Below are positions 31,509-40,145 of a stretch of 64,000 bases of DNA, piece by piece. Where the stretch lies: positions 1-64,000 of the forward strand of contig NZ_FCOF02000002.1 in NCBI RefSeq assembly GCF_001544755.2. Direction: 5' to 3'. A model generated the notes under the pieces. That model did no database searches and was not told the origin of the DNA. It was given only the letters and a program-made list of their open reading frames with translations. Origin of the DNA: Caballeronia catudaia. Its GTDB lineage: Bacteria; Pseudomonadota; Gammaproteobacteria; Burkholderiales; Burkholderiaceae. The position numbers and the translations under genes are program-made. Position 1 is the first letter of the stretch; every line of letters starts with the position of its first letter.

Positions 31509-32906
31509 TCACCCCCGCGTCCCACGCGAAATCTCCGTCCCGGCGTCATGCGCGAGCCGCGCGGTAATCGGCATCGAAAGAAACGAGAAGAACCCGACGA
31601 CGACAAACGCAGGCCAGAAGTCGGACCATTGCACGCTCGCATGACCGTTCAGGTATTGCGAGAGCTCGAGCGTGATGCCCGCAACCGTGACGCCAAGACC
31701 AAGCGACACCTGCTGCACGAAGCTCGCAAGACTGGTCGCCCGGCCGACATCGCGTGTTTCGATCTCCGCATACGCAAGCGAGTTGAGGCTCGTGAACTGC
31801 AACGCAGGGAAGAAGCCGCCGAGCAGTACGACGGCCCAGATCACCCAGGTCGGCGTGCCGGGAAAGAACGCGCCGCACGCGGCGATGGCGATGCCCGACA
31901 ACGCCGCGTTATAGAAGAGCGTCTGCCGGAAGCCGAAGCGATGCAGCACGCGCGAAGCAAGCGAGCGCATGAACATGCCGCCGAACGCGGACGCACAGGT
32001 GATCGCGCCGGACTTGAACGCAGTCATGCCGAGTCCTTCCTGCAGCGCGAGTGGCAGAAGAAACGGTACGGCGCCGAGCCCGATGCGAAACATCGAACCG
32101 CCAAGGACGCTCGCCTGGAACGTCGGCACGCGGAAGAAGCGCAGGTCGAGCAGCGGCTTCTCCGCGCGACGCGCGTGGACGCAGTACAGCACGACCATCA
32201 GCGCGCCGGCGGCGCACATCGCGTAGGCGGTGCCTTGCGGGATCAGTTCGCCGCCGACGAGCGAGAGCCCGAGCAACAGCAGCACGCCCGCGCCCGCAGA
32301 GAGGAAGAAGCCGAACCAGTCGAGCCGGCCCGGATGTTCCTCGTGCGAATTGGCGATGTAGCGGTTGGTCAGATAGATGCCGAAGATGCCGATCGGAATG
32401 TTGATGAAGAAGATCAGGCGCCAGTGCAGATAGGTGGTGATGAAGCCGCCGAGCAAGGGACCTACCGCGGGTCCGAGCATTGCGGGCACGGAGAGATAGT
32501 TCATCGCGCGAATGAACTCCGAGCGGCGCACCGAGCGAAAGATGATGATGCGGCCGACGGGCACCATCATCGCGCCGCCGACGCCCTGGATGAAGCGCGC
32601 GACGGTGAACGGCCCGAGCGATGTCGATGCCGCGCAGAGCAGCGAGCCGACGACGAACACGCCGATGGCCGTGCGGAACACGGCGCGTGCGCCGAAGCGG
32701 TCGGCGACCCAGCCGCATATCGGTATGAAGACGCCGAGCCCGAGCACATAGCTCGTGACGGCGACTTTCAAGGTAACGGGATCGCGTCCGAAGGCGCGCG
32801 CCATTTCAGGAATCGCGGTGACGATGACATTGGCGTCGACGCTTTCCATGAACATCGCGCACGCGACGATGAGAGGAGCAATGAAAGCTTTGACGGCGAG
32901 TGGCAT
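31509..32906 (-). CDS. MFS multidrug exporter, DHA2 (EmrB/QacA) family
   Basis: A 465-residue major-facilitator protein with about 13-14 predicted membrane helices. It has the family motif A WVADRFGARAVFR near 66-78, motif D1 DANVIVTAIPEMARAFG near 24-40, and motif C-like LGPAVGPLLGGFI near 143-155. DHA2 members export drugs and other amphipathic compounds by proton antiport. It is transcribed against nrdA and sits between nrdA and nrdB; no MarR/TetR regulator or membrane-fusion partner adjoins it, unlike emrAB. Substrate cannot be inferred. Confidence 0.88.
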   Translation of the reverse strand: MPLAVKAFIAPLIVACAMFMESVDANVIVTAIPEMARAFGRDPVTLKVAVTSYVLGLGVFIPICGWVADRFGARAVFRTAIGVFVVGSLLCAASTSLGPFTVARFIQGVGGAMMVPVGRIIIFRSVRRSEFIRAMNYLSVPAMLGPAVGPLLGGFITTYLHWRLIFFINIPIGIFGIYLTNRYIANSHEEHPGRLDWFGFFLSAGAGVLLLLGLSLVGGELIPQGTAYAMCAAGALMVVLYCVHARRAEKPLLDLRFFRVPTFQASVLGGSMFRIGLGAVPFLLPLALQEGLGMTAFKSGAITCASAFGGMFMRSLASRVLHRFGFRQTLFYNAALSGIAIAACGAFFPGTPTWVIWAVVLLGGFFPALQFTSLNSLAYAEIETRDVGRATSLASFVQQVSLGLGVTVAGITLELSQYLNGHASVQWSDFWPAFVVVGFFSFLSMPITARLAHDAGTEISRGTRG

Positions 32907-33028
32907 GGTGAATCGCGATCAACTCTTGGCGGCAAGAGCGGCGATTATGGCACCGATATGGAGCAGTCGCTGAGGGATCAAAGCGCATTACGTGCTGCGA
33001 TGAACATTGAACGAGGAATGAAGAAGCG

Positions 33029-33241
33029 ATGGACCCGCACGATCTGCAACGGCTCGTCACGCAGACGATGCCCTACGGCAAGTACAAGGATCGCGTGCTC
33101 GCCGATCTGCCTGGTCACTATCTCGCGTGGTTCGCGCGTGAGGGTTTTCCAGAGGGCAAGCTCGGTGCGCTGCTCGCATTGATGCACGAGATCGACCACA
33201 ACAATCTGCGTTCGCTGCTCGATCCTCTGCGTGGCCGATGA
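33029..33241 (+). CDS. DUF3820 family protein
   Basis: A 70-residue protein. The core TMPYGKYKDRVLADLPGHYL and LAWFAREGFPEGKLGALL match DUF3820, a small family sometimes annotated as a quorum-sensing-regulated factor; its biochemical role is not established. A GAGGAA precedes the ATG by 10 bases. It lies 122 bp from the divergent MFS gene and 670 bp ahead of nrdB. Confidence 0.8.
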   Translation: MDPHDLQRLVTQTMPYGKYKDRVLADLPGHYLAWFAREGFPEGKLGALLALMHEIDHNNLRSLLDPLRGR

Positions 33242-33911
33242 GGGTTTCCGTGGCATGGCGCATCTTTGCTTAAACACGCTATAGGTTGTATCGGCCTGTT
33301 TTGCAAGCACAAGATATTGTGGAAATAAGAGACGCGGAATGATAGACTTCGGCAACGGATTCGACGCGCAGGGCAGGCAACAGAGCGTCATTTGAATGCC
33401 CGCGAGAGCGCGTTTCGAATGAAGCAGAGCGCCTTCGATGACATGCATCGAAGGTCATCGAAGAGCGGGCAAATCGATCGCTCGTCGACGCATGTTTTGC
33501 ATCGCATCGAGTGTCACCGAGAGACATCGTCAATGAACGCAACGAGTCACGCTTCGATGCGTTCGTCATCGAACGCAGCAACGCGTCGATGTTCGCAGTG
33601 AAGCGCGGCGCCCGCTAGCGGCCGCGCACGGAGCATCAGCCGCGACGCCTTATGCGGCGGGGCTTTCGACGCAGCGAAACCAAACAGTCGAAGCACGTCG
33701 CGTAGCCATCGGCATCACTCGATCAGGACCGCTTCACACACGATTCGAGAGGTATGGCATCGAGCTTCGAACATGAAGTGAAGAGCCAAGTGTTGTATGC
33801 AGGTAGCAACGTCGAATCTAAATCGCATGAAAACGAGAATTTTCATGAGCAAACTCTTTTATCGCTCATGAAAAGATGGTACAAACCGATCTAAATTGAT
33901 GGTGAGAATTT
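33242..33911 (+). other. 670-bp region upstream of nrdB
   Basis: No gene was found. It contains many copies of the CGATG/CATCG type pentamer, including a perfect 9-bp inverted repeat CCTTCGATG/CATCGAAGG (33432-33454). Close to nrdB lies a pair of alternative hairpins (33826-33874). A weak promoter candidate is TTGTAT (33793-33798) with TCTAAA (33817-33822). I see no NrdR box. Confidence 0.5.
33826..33874 (+). promoter_or_regulatory. Alternative hairpins before nrdB
   Basis: TTTTCATGAGC (33840-33850) pairs perfectly over 11 bp with GCTCATGAAAA (33864-33874), and its TTTTCATG can instead pair over 8 bp with CATGAAAA (33826-33833). The two structures exclude each other and end 37 bp before the nrdB ATG. 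They could be an attenuator-like leader or tandem operator half-sites. Confidence 0.6.
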
Positions 33912-35153
33912 ATGCTCAACTGGGATGACGAGACCACTGCCGTAGCTCCCTCGAGCGCTTCGCAACAGAACGCGTTGCGTCACGCTCAAGGCACGACTTT
34001 CGGTACGCAGGCAGCGCAAGCTGCGGCTCATCAAGCTGCCCATCAGATTGCTCAGGCGAACAACATCTTCTCCGATGGCTTCGTTCCGCCCGCAACCGCC
34101 ACACCTTCCGCAAGCGCCATCGCTGCTCAGAGCGAAGCGCGCGTCAATGTCGCCGACAAGCGCATCATCAACGGCAAGACCGACGTCAATCAGCTCGTCC
34201 CGTTCAAGTACAAGTGGGCGTGGGAGAAGTACCTCGCCGGCTGCGCGAACCACTGGATGCCGCAGGAAGTGAACATGTCGCGCGACATCGCCCTGTGGAA
34301 AGACCCGAACGGTCTGTCGGACGACGAGCGCCGCATCGTCAAGCGCAATCTCGGCTTCTTCGTCACGGCAGATTCTCTGGCCGCGAACAACATCGTGCTC
34401 GGCACGTACCGTCACATCACCGCTCCGGAGTGCCGCCAGTTCCTGCTGCGCCAGGCGTTCGAAGAGGCGATCCACACGCACGCGTACCAGTACATCGTCG
34501 AATCGCTGGGCCTCGACGAGAGCGAGATCTTCAATGCGTATCACGAAGTCAAATCGATCCGCGACAAGGACGAGTTCCTCATTCCGTTCATCAATACGCT
34601 GACCGACCCGGCCTTCACCACGGGCACGCTGGAAGCGGACCAGAAATTGCTGAAGTCGTTGATCGTGTTCGCCTGCATCATGGAAGGTCTCTTCTTCTAT
34701 GTGGGCTTCACGCAGATTCTGGCGCTGGGTCGCCAGAACAAGATGACGGGCGCGGCGGAGCAGTACCAGTACATCCTCCGCGATGAATCGATGCACTGCA
34801 ATTTCGGCATCGACCTCATCAACCAGATCAAGCTCGAAGAGCCGCAACTGTGGACCGCCGAATTCAAGGCCGAGGTCCGCGAGCTCTTCAAGCAGGCTGT
34901 CGATCTCGAATATCGCTACGCTGAAGACACCATGCCGCGCGGGGTGCTCGGCCTGAATGCGTCGATGTTCAAGAGCTACTTGCGCTTCATCTGCAACCGG
35001 CGTTGCCAGCAGATCGGGCTTGACCCGCTCTTCCCGAACGAGGAAAACCCGTTCCCGTGGATGAGCGAAATGATCGACTTGAAGAAGGAACGCAACTTCT
35101 TCGAGACACGCGTGATTGAGTATCAAACCGGCGGCGCGCTGACCTGGGAATAA
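33912..35153 (+). CDS. nrdB: Class Ia ribonucleotide reductase beta subunit (NrdB)
   Basis: A 413-residue RNR small subunit carrying the diiron-tyrosyl radical cofactor. The central motif EAIHTHAY supplies a Glu and His iron ligand and the radical tyrosine, so this is class Ia and not the tyrosine-less class Ic. [10 protein letters not shown] provides the second Glu/His pair. The C-terminal tail that docks to NrdA ends [10 protein letters not shown]. The first 80 or so residues are an Ala/Gln-rich extension, as in other long NrdB proteins. GGTGAG lies 6 bases ahead of the ATG. Confidence 0.96.
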   Translation: MLNWDDETTAVAPSSASQQNALRHAQGTTFGTQAAQAAAHQAAHQIAQANNIFSDGFVPPATATPSASAIAAQSEARVNVADKRIINGKTDVNQLVPFKYKWAWEKYLAGCANHWMPQEVNMSRDIALWKDPNGLSDDERRIVKRNLGFFVTADSLAANNIVLGTYRHITAPECRQFLLRQAFEEAIHTHAYQYIVESLGLDESEIFNAYHEVKSIRDKDEFLIPFINTLTDPAFTTGTLEADQKLLKSLIVFACIMEGLFFYVGFTQILALGRQNKMTGAAEQYQYILRDESMHCNFGIDLINQIKLEEPQLWTAEFKAEVRELFKQAVDLEYRYAEDTMPRGVLGLNASMFKSYLRFICNRRCQQIGLDPLFPNEENPFPWMSEMIDLKKERNFFETRVIEYQTGGALTWE

Positions 35154-35617
35154 CAACAAGCCCAGGACGTGTTGCAGACGAAATCGATGGGGCGGACTGG
35201 CAGCAGCGTGTCGATCACGCGCGCCTGGCCGACAAGGTTTAGGAGAACGGTCGCCTGATGCAAAGTGCGCCTACTGACTTGGCGGGCCGAGTGGCTCGAA
35301 TAGAAGACAGGCGTTTTGCGATCCCTTCAATGGGATGGGCAAACTTCCCCCCGGAAAATGCCAGCGGCAAGCTCGCTGGCTCGATCAAGCGATGGCCGGC
35401 GCCGCTCAGGAGCGGTGCTGACTCAATTTGGCGCGCGGTGCCTCGGGGCACGGCGCGCCTTGCCGTATTCATTAGCGTAAGCAGGTGGGATCAGCGTACG
35501 CCGATGAATAATCCGCTTCGTAGCGTGCGCTGTCGAGAAGGCGACACGCGGGAAGCGGGTTTTGACGAAGGGTGTTGTTTGAACTGACTCTCATCTGAAA
35601 ACCTGAAGGAGAAAATC
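35154..35617 (+). other. 464-bp region between nrdB and the histone-like gene
   Basis: No convincing gene. A strong hairpin at 35430-35459 (13-bp stem with one mismatch, loop TCGG) lies in the middle; it lacks a T run. A promoter for the downstream gene is expected near 35480-35600 but no clear match was found. GAAGGAG precedes the next ATG. Confidence 0.5.
35430..35459. other. Strong hairpin between nrdB and the histone-like gene
   Basis: GGCGCGCGGTGCC (35430-35442) and GGCACGGCGCGCC (35447-35459) form a 13-bp stem with one mismatch and the loop TCGG. It may end the nrdB transcript or stabilise its 3' end; there is no U tract. Confidence 0.5.
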
Positions 35618-36271
35618 ATGGCAGTTGCCAAGAAAAAACCCGCCGCGAAAAAGGCTGCAGCAAAGAAAGTCACCGCCAAGAAGGCCGCTCCGGCGAAGAA
35701 GGTTGCCGCTAAGAAGGTCGCTGTGAAGAAGGTTGCAGCGAAGAAAGTAGCGGCGAAGAAAGTAGCAGCGAAGAAGGTCGCGGCCAAGAAGGTCGCTTCG
35801 AAGAAAGTGGCAACCAAGAAAGTCGCTGCGAAGAAAGTAGCGGCGAAGAAGGTTGCAGCGAAGAAGGTCGCGGCGAAGAAGGCTCCGGCGAAAAAGGCCG
35901 CAGCGAAGAAGGTCGCGACCAAGAAGGTAGCGGCGAAGAAGGCTGCAGCGAAGAAGGCGCCTGCGAAGAAGGCCGCGGCGAAGAAGGCGCCCGCGAAGAA
36001 GGCCGCAGCGAAGAAAGCCGCTGCGAAAAAGGCTCCCGCGAAAAAGGCTGCTGCGAAGACCGCAGCCGCTGCGCCTGCTCCTGCTGCGAAGAAGGCCCCC
36101 GCGAAGAAAGCTCCGGCGAAGAAGGCCGCCGCTGTGAAGAAGACTACGGCTGCTGCACCTGCCACGACGGCGACGACGGTATCGGCGCCGGCACCGGCTC
36201 CGGCCGCTGCGGTCAAGACGGCGTTGAACCCGGCAGCGGCATGGCCGTTCCCGACGGGCAGCCGTCCGTAA
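35618..36271 (+). CDS. Histone H1-like nucleoid protein (Lys/Ala repeat)
   Basis: A 217-residue, extremely basic protein made almost wholly of AAKK-type units (KKVAAKK, KKAPAKK), ending in the more ordinary sequence [16 protein letters not shown], which is typical of the Burkholderia histone H1-like proteins. Such proteins bind DNA non-specifically and compact the nucleoid; relatives vary in repeat number between strains. GAAGGAG precedes the ATG. The opposite strand has no stop codons across the repeat, which creates false long open frames. A palindrome and a strong terminator follow. Confidence 0.88.
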   Translation: MAVAKKKPAAKKAAAKKVTAKKAAPAKKVAAKKVAVKKVAAKKVAAKKVAAKKVAAKKVASKKVATKKVAAKKVAAKKVAAKKVAAKKAPAKKAAAKKVATKKVAAKKAAAKKAPAKKAAAKKAPAKKAAAKKAAAKKAPAKKAAAKTAAAAPAPAAKKAPAKKAPAKKAAAVKKTTAAAPATTATTVSAPAPAPAAAVKTALNPAAAWPFPTGSRP

Positions 36272-36316
36272 CTTCTTGCAGCACGCGACACCCAGGCACA
36301 CTGCGCTGTGCCCTTA

Positions 36317-36336
36317 GCCGGGTAGGCCTACCCGGC
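36317..36336. repeat. Perfect 20-bp palindrome after the histone-like gene
   Basis: GCCGGGTAGGCCTACCCGGC is its own reverse complement. It begins 46 bp after the stop codon and 4 bp before the terminator stem. It could be a protein-binding site or part of the mRNA 3' structure. Confidence 0.7.
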
Positions 36337-36339
36337 CTG

Positions 36340-36375
36340 AACCCGTCGTTGAGGAGACTCAGCGGCGGGTTTTTC
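36340..36375 (+). terminator. Rho-independent terminator of the histone-like gene
   Basis: A 14-bp stem (36340-36353 with 36358-36371, two G-U pairs) capped by the GNRA-type loop GAGA and followed by a T run. Confidence 0.88.
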
Positions 36376-36433
36376 ACTTCGGCCAACGAATCGCATCGAG
36401 CCTCGGCCGCGCGGCTTTCGCGCGGCAAAGAAA

Positions 36434-36463
36434 AAGCGCATGCATCTTTCGATACATGCGCTT
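36434..36463 (-). terminator. Terminator of the SlyB-like lipoprotein gene
   Basis: A 9-bp stem AAGCGCATG/CATGCGCTT with an inner ATC/GAT pair and loop TTTC. On the minus strand it runs into CTTTTT. It lies about 70 bp after the stop of the gene it serves. Confidence 0.75.
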
Positions 36464-36532
36464 CGGTCTGAGAACGAGGCGCTCGCTTTGCGGCAGCGCT
36501 CATTCCTCCGCTGAATGCCTCAGTGCCTCAGC

Positions 36533-37012
36533 TCAATGCGTGACGCGCGTGACGCCGCCGCTCGACAGCAGACGCACCCGCTCGCCCGCCTGGAAGACTT
36601 CACCGTTCGCGGTTTGGGTAATGGCGCGCATGTCGCCGTTATCGAGGCGCACCGTGATCTCCAGGCCGTTCTTCATCGCGACGCTGTTCTCGACCGCGTT
36701 GCCCGCCACGGCGCCAGCCAGGCCGCCGATGATGCCCGCGATGATCGAGCCGTTGCCGCCGCCGATCGCGCTTGCTGCCGCGACGCCGCCCAGCGCGCCG
36801 CCGCCGATGGTGCCGAGGCCGGTTGGCTGGCCGTTGTTCGAGCTGATCTTCACGCCACGCACGCTTTCGACGGTCGCCATGCGCACCGTTTCCTCGCGCT
36901 GCGCCTGCGACGCCGTGTAGACGTCCGAAGAACTGCTGTTGTACGCGCAGCCCGTCAGCGCCACCGAGCCGACGAGCGCCATTGCCAACGCGATACGACT
37001 TACCGTTTTCAT
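36533..37012 (-). CDS. Glycine-zipper outer membrane lipoprotein (SlyB/Pcp-like)
   Basis: A 159-residue lipoprotein. Signal peptide about 1-20 with lipobox LTGC, then a double glycine-zipper region (about 66-105, GTIGGGALGGV and GIIGGLAGAVAGNAV) and a C-terminal domain with ITVRLDNGDMRAITQ and FQAGERVRLL. This is the SlyB/Pcp layout of outer-membrane lipoproteins that respond to envelope stress and low Mg2+. The ATG at 37012 gives a good signal peptide; the frame upstream overlaps the next gene and is not coding. The family also includes other 2TM glycine-zipper proteins. Confidence 0.85.
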   Translation of the reverse strand: MKTVSRIALAMALVGSVALTGCAYNSSSSDVYTASQAQREETVRMATVESVRGVKISSNNGQPTGLGTIGGGALGGVAAASAIGGGNGSIIAGIIGGLAGAVAGNAVENSVAMKNGLEITVRLDNGDMRAITQTANGEVFQAGERVRLLSSGGVTRVTH

Positions 37013-37029
37013 TCCTTTACTCCACTCAT

Positions 37030-37968
37030 TCAGACCAGGCTGCTTCCGAAAGCCTGCTTGAAACGCTCTTCGATTTCGGCGCGCGTCGGCGCGTAGGTTT
37101 GCGGCCCTTGATGTTCGATTTTCAGCGAACCCATCAGACTTGCGAGACGACCCGTTTTCTCCCAGCCAAGCTTGTTTTCGATGCCGTACAACAGGCCGCC
37201 GCGGAATGCGTCGCCGCAACCGGTCGGATCGACCACCTGACGCGCTTCTACGGAGGGAACGTCGAGCACGCCATCTTCATGATAGATCTGCGCGCCGTGT
37301 TCGCCACGTGTCACCACGAGGGCGTCGACGCGGCTCTTGATGTTTTCGATAGACCAGCCGGTCTTGTTGCTCAGCAACTTGGCTTCGTAATCGTTGACCG
37401 CCACGTATGTGGCGAGTTCAATCATGCGACAAAGTTCCACGCCTTCCAGAATCGGCAGTCCCTGGCCCGGATCGAACACGAACGGCACGCCCGCGCGGGC
37501 CAGACCTTCGGCGTGCTCGCGCATGCCTTGCGCGCCGTCGGGGGCGACGATGCCGAGCGAGATGCCCTGCGCTTCGTCGGCACGGTTGAGGTGCGATTCC
37601 ATCATTGCGCCGGGGTGGAAGGCGGTGATCTGGTTGTTCGCGAGGTCGGTCGTGATGAAGCATTGCGCCGAGTGCTGGTCGGCCAGCACGCGCACGTATT
37701 CCTTCGACAAACCGAGCGCGTCGAGTCGGTCGATATAGAGCTGCGAGTCCGCCGCGCCGAGCGTCGCCATGATTTTCGGTTCGCCGCCGAGAAGCTTCAG
37801 CGCATACGCGATGTTGCCCGCGCAGCCGCCGAAGTTGCGGCGCATCGTCGGCACCAGGAAGCTGATGTTCAGCATGTGCACCTGGTCCGGCAGGATGTGG
37901 TCGCCGAAGCGGCCCTGGAAAGTCATGATGTTGTCGTAGGCGAGCGAGCCGCAGATGAGCGTAGCCAA
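37030..37968 (-). CDS. PfkB-family nucleoside kinase (adenosine kinase-like)
   Basis: A 312-residue ribokinase-fold kinase. It has the PfkB signatures FGGCAGNIAYALKLLGG (about 46-62) and VDPTGCGDAFRGG (about 244-256) with the catalytic aspartate. Burkholderia homologues have been described as broad-specificity nucleoside kinases acting on adenosine, inosine and mizoribine; that is the best guess here. It appears to start with TTG at 37968, with AAGGA eight bases upstream and the conserved MATLICGSLAYDN beginning. Sugar kinases of the same fold are the alternative. Confidence 0.8.
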   Translation of the reverse strand: MATLICGSLAYDNIMTFQGRFGDHILPDQVHMLNISFLVPTMRRNFGGCAGNIAYALKLLGGEPKIMATLGAADSQLYIDRLDALGLSKEYVRVLADQHSAQCFITTDLANNQITAFHPGAMMESHLNRADEAQGISLGIVAPDGAQGMREHAEGLARAGVPFVFDPGQGLPILEGVELCRMIELATYVAVNDYEAKLLSNKTGWSIENIKSRVDALVVTRGEHGAQIYHEDGVLDVPSVEARQVVDPTGCGDAFRGGLLYGIENKLGWEKTGRLASLMGSLKIEHQGPQTYAPTRAEIEERFKQAFGSSLV

Positions 37969-38086
37969 GGCGAACGTCCTTATCGTTGGGAACCGGAGAA
38001 GAGAATGCGCATGCGGCGCGCGGCGAGTTTCCCACCGCGCCTCGTATGCGCGGACCGCCCGGAATGCGAGCGGTCCATCGCGAGAC

Positions 38087-38587
38087 TTACTTCAGCGCAG
38101 CGAGCGCTGCGTCGTAGTTCGGTTCCTGCTTGATTTCGGACACGAGTTCCGAATGCAGCACCTTGTTGTTCTCGTCCAGCACGACGACCGCGCGTGCCGT
38201 CAGGCCCTTGAGCGGGCCGCTCGTCACGTCGACGCCGTAGGCCTGCGCGAACTCGTGGCCGCGGAACGTCGATGCCGTCACGCAGTTCTCGATGCCTTCC
38301 GTCGTGCAGAAACGCTTCGCCGCGAACGGCAGATCGCCCGACACCACGACGACGACCGTGTTGTCGAGCTTCGTGGCCGCTTCGTTGAATTTGCGCGTCG
38401 AGGTGGCGCAGGTCGGCGTGTCGAGGCTCGGCACGATGTTCAACACCTTGCGCTTGCCCGCAAATTTCGCAAGATTGATGTCGCCCAGATCCGCGCCGAC
38501 GAGCGTGAATTCGGGCGCCTGCTGGCCCGTGCCCGGAAACGTGCCGTTGACGTCGATGGGATTGCCGCCGAGGGTAACTTGACTCAT
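38087..38587 (-). CDS. tpx: Thiol peroxidase (atypical 2-Cys peroxiredoxin)
   Basis: A 166-residue Tpx that reduces lipid and other hydroperoxides using thioredoxin. The peroxidatic Cys60 sits in DTPTCAT and the resolving Cys94 in [11 protein letters not shown], the spacing characteristic of Tpx. The start [15 protein letters not shown] is conserved. It lies between the kinase gene and the zinc-ribbon gene on the same strand, with gaps of over 100 bp. Confidence 0.95.
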   Translation of the reverse strand: MSQVTLGGNPIDVNGTFPGTGQQAPEFTLVGADLGDINLAKFAGKRKVLNIVPSLDTPTCATSTRKFNEAATKLDNTVVVVVSGDLPFAAKRFCTTEGIENCVTASTFRGHEFAQAYGVDVTSGPLKGLTARAVVVLDENNKVLHSELVSEIKQEPNYDAALAALK

Positions 38588-38729
38588 GTTGCGCTCCAGA
38601 GAATGGTCGGATGCTGACGGGAAAATCGCGCGTGCCGAGCCGTGAGGGCAGCAACGCGCGTCGTGCGGCGGGATTCAGCCCTGTGCATGACGGACGGCGC
38701 GGACTCGAAACCGCGCGGCCGTCGCGGCA

Positions 38730-40097
38730 TCAGGGATAAAAGACCTGAACCCGGTAATTCGCGGCAACCGCGTCGCCCGTATCCAGCCGGACGATGACCG
38801 GTTGCGCACTTTGCGGCGCAAGGCCGACGGCGAATATCGTACCCGGTCGCGCGTAATCCTGCGGCCAGAGCACGCGTCGGACCGCGACGTTGTTCTTGTC
38901 GTCGAGCAGCGTGAGCTCGAGCGCCGGATACGCAAGCGCGACATCCAGCCGGTTGCGCAGCGACAGCTTCAGTTCGAGCTTGTGCGGGCCGTCGACCTGG
39001 CGCAGGCCGGAACTCTCGATCTGCAATCCGTCGATGTCGCGCGGCGGCGAGGTGGTGCAGCCGATCTGATCGCAGGCGTCCGAGTAGAGCGTGTGCGAGC
39101 CGGGCACGAGCACCATCACGCTTTCGCGTTGCCACCATGCCAGTTGCACCATCAGCAGCAACGCCAGCAACACGGCGAGGATGATGCCCGCGATGCGCTT
39201 GCCCTTGCTCGTCTCCGGACGCGCCGGCGCGCGGGATTCGCGAGGCTGGTGCGATTCACGCGTGTCGCGCGATTCACGCGTTTCGCGGATGACCGGAAAG
39301 GCTTCGTTCGCGCTTGCACGGCGAGCGCCAGCGGGCGGCTTGTCGCCGAAACCGGGCTCGGCGTCGTCGGGCCACGCGGAGGGCGCAGGTGGCTCGGGCG
39401 CCGGGCGCGCCAGCGGAGCGTCCGTTCGAGGAGCCGGTCCGATGAACGGCTCGGCGCGATCATCCAGCGGAGCGACGAACGGCGGAGCGGGCGTATCGCC
39501 GGGCAGCGCATCGGCGCCGGTTCGAGCGGAATTCGCCGCTTCGGGATGCGACGCACCCACGCGAACGAATTGCTTCATCGGCCCGGGTTGCGAAGGCAGC
39601 GCGGAAGGCTCGTTCGCCGCGTGGTGCGCCGTCTCGGAGCGCGGCGGTGTGGGCCGCGTCTGCCCCGGCGCGTTCGCGGACCCGGGAGCGTTGGCGTACA
39701 CGGTGCGCTCGTCGTGCTCCTCGGGCGGCGCGCTCGCCGGCGGGGAAGGCACATCGCCGTGCTTTGACGCGCCGAGGTCGAGGTTGCGCGGCGCGAAGGG
39801 TTTCGGCTTCAGCGGTGGCTCGGGGATGGCCGCCGCGCGCGCGGGCGGTTTCGGCGCGGTTGCGGGACCGGCGCCCGAACTGGTCGCGGGACCGACGGCG
39901 ACGTCGTCGTCGAGGATCGCGGCATGTTGCGCGACGCTTGCCGCAGCCGGCTCGTCGGGAAGCTCGAAGCGATGATGCGCGGCATCGAAAACTTCCTGGC
40001 AATGTCCGCAGCGCACGCGGCCGTCATGCGGCGCGAGCAGATGCGGGTCCAGCTTGAATACGGTTTCGCAGTGGGGGCAGCGGGTTGCCAGCGCCAT
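38730..40097 (-). CDS. Zinc-ribbon and DUF3426 domain membrane protein
   Basis: A 455-residue protein in three parts. An N-terminal MJ0042-type zinc ribbon has C7, C10, C30 and C33. A Pro/Ala-rich, probably disordered stretch spans about 50-290. A single membrane helix (about 300-320) leads to a C-terminal DUF3426 domain of about 125 residues, presumably periplasmic. Together these suggest a membrane-tethered sensor or scaffold, but no function is known. It lies directly downstream of prmA (49 bp) on the same strand, an arrangement common in beta-proteobacteria. Confidence 0.8.
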   Translation of the reverse strand: MALATRCPHCETVFKLDPHLLAPHDGRVRCGHCQEVFDAAHHRFELPDEPAAASVAQHAAILDDDVAVGPATSSGAGPATAPKPPARAAAIPEPPLKPKPFAPRNLDLGASKHGDVPSPPASAPPEEHDERTVYANAPGSANAPGQTRPTPPRSETAHHAANEPSALPSQPGPMKQFVRVGASHPEAANSARTGADALPGDTPAPPFVAPLDDRAEPFIGPAPRTDAPLARPAPEPPAPSAWPDDAEPGFGDKPPAGARRASANEAFPVIRETRESRDTRESHQPRESRAPARPETSKGKRIAGIILAVLLALLLMVQLAWWQRESVMVLVPGSHTLYSDACDQIGCTTSPPRDIDGLQIESSGLRQVDGPHKLELKLSLRNRLDVALAYPALELTLLDDKNNVAVRRVLWPQDYARPGTIFAVGLAPQSAQPVIVRLDTGDAVAANYRVQVFYP

Positions 40098-40145
40098 ATA
40101 AGAAGTGCCGTGGGCCTGACGGCCGTCGTGGAGGATGGCGCTATT

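Noticed and set aside
31407-33182. A 591-codon plus-strand frame opposite the MFS gene
   Set aside because: Antisense shadow; the MFS protein on the minus strand has clear membrane helices and motifs.
33242-33911. NrdR boxes before nrdB
   Set aside because: No ACAC-N8-GTGT-like palindrome was found in the 670 bp before nrdB, although this was a visual search only.
35491-36291. Minus-strand frames of 266 and 236 codons opposite the histone-like gene
   Set aside because: The repeat has no stop codons on the reverse strand (AAG/GCC complement to CTT/GGC), so long frames are expected by chance; Phe/Ala- or Leu/Arg-rich, no function.
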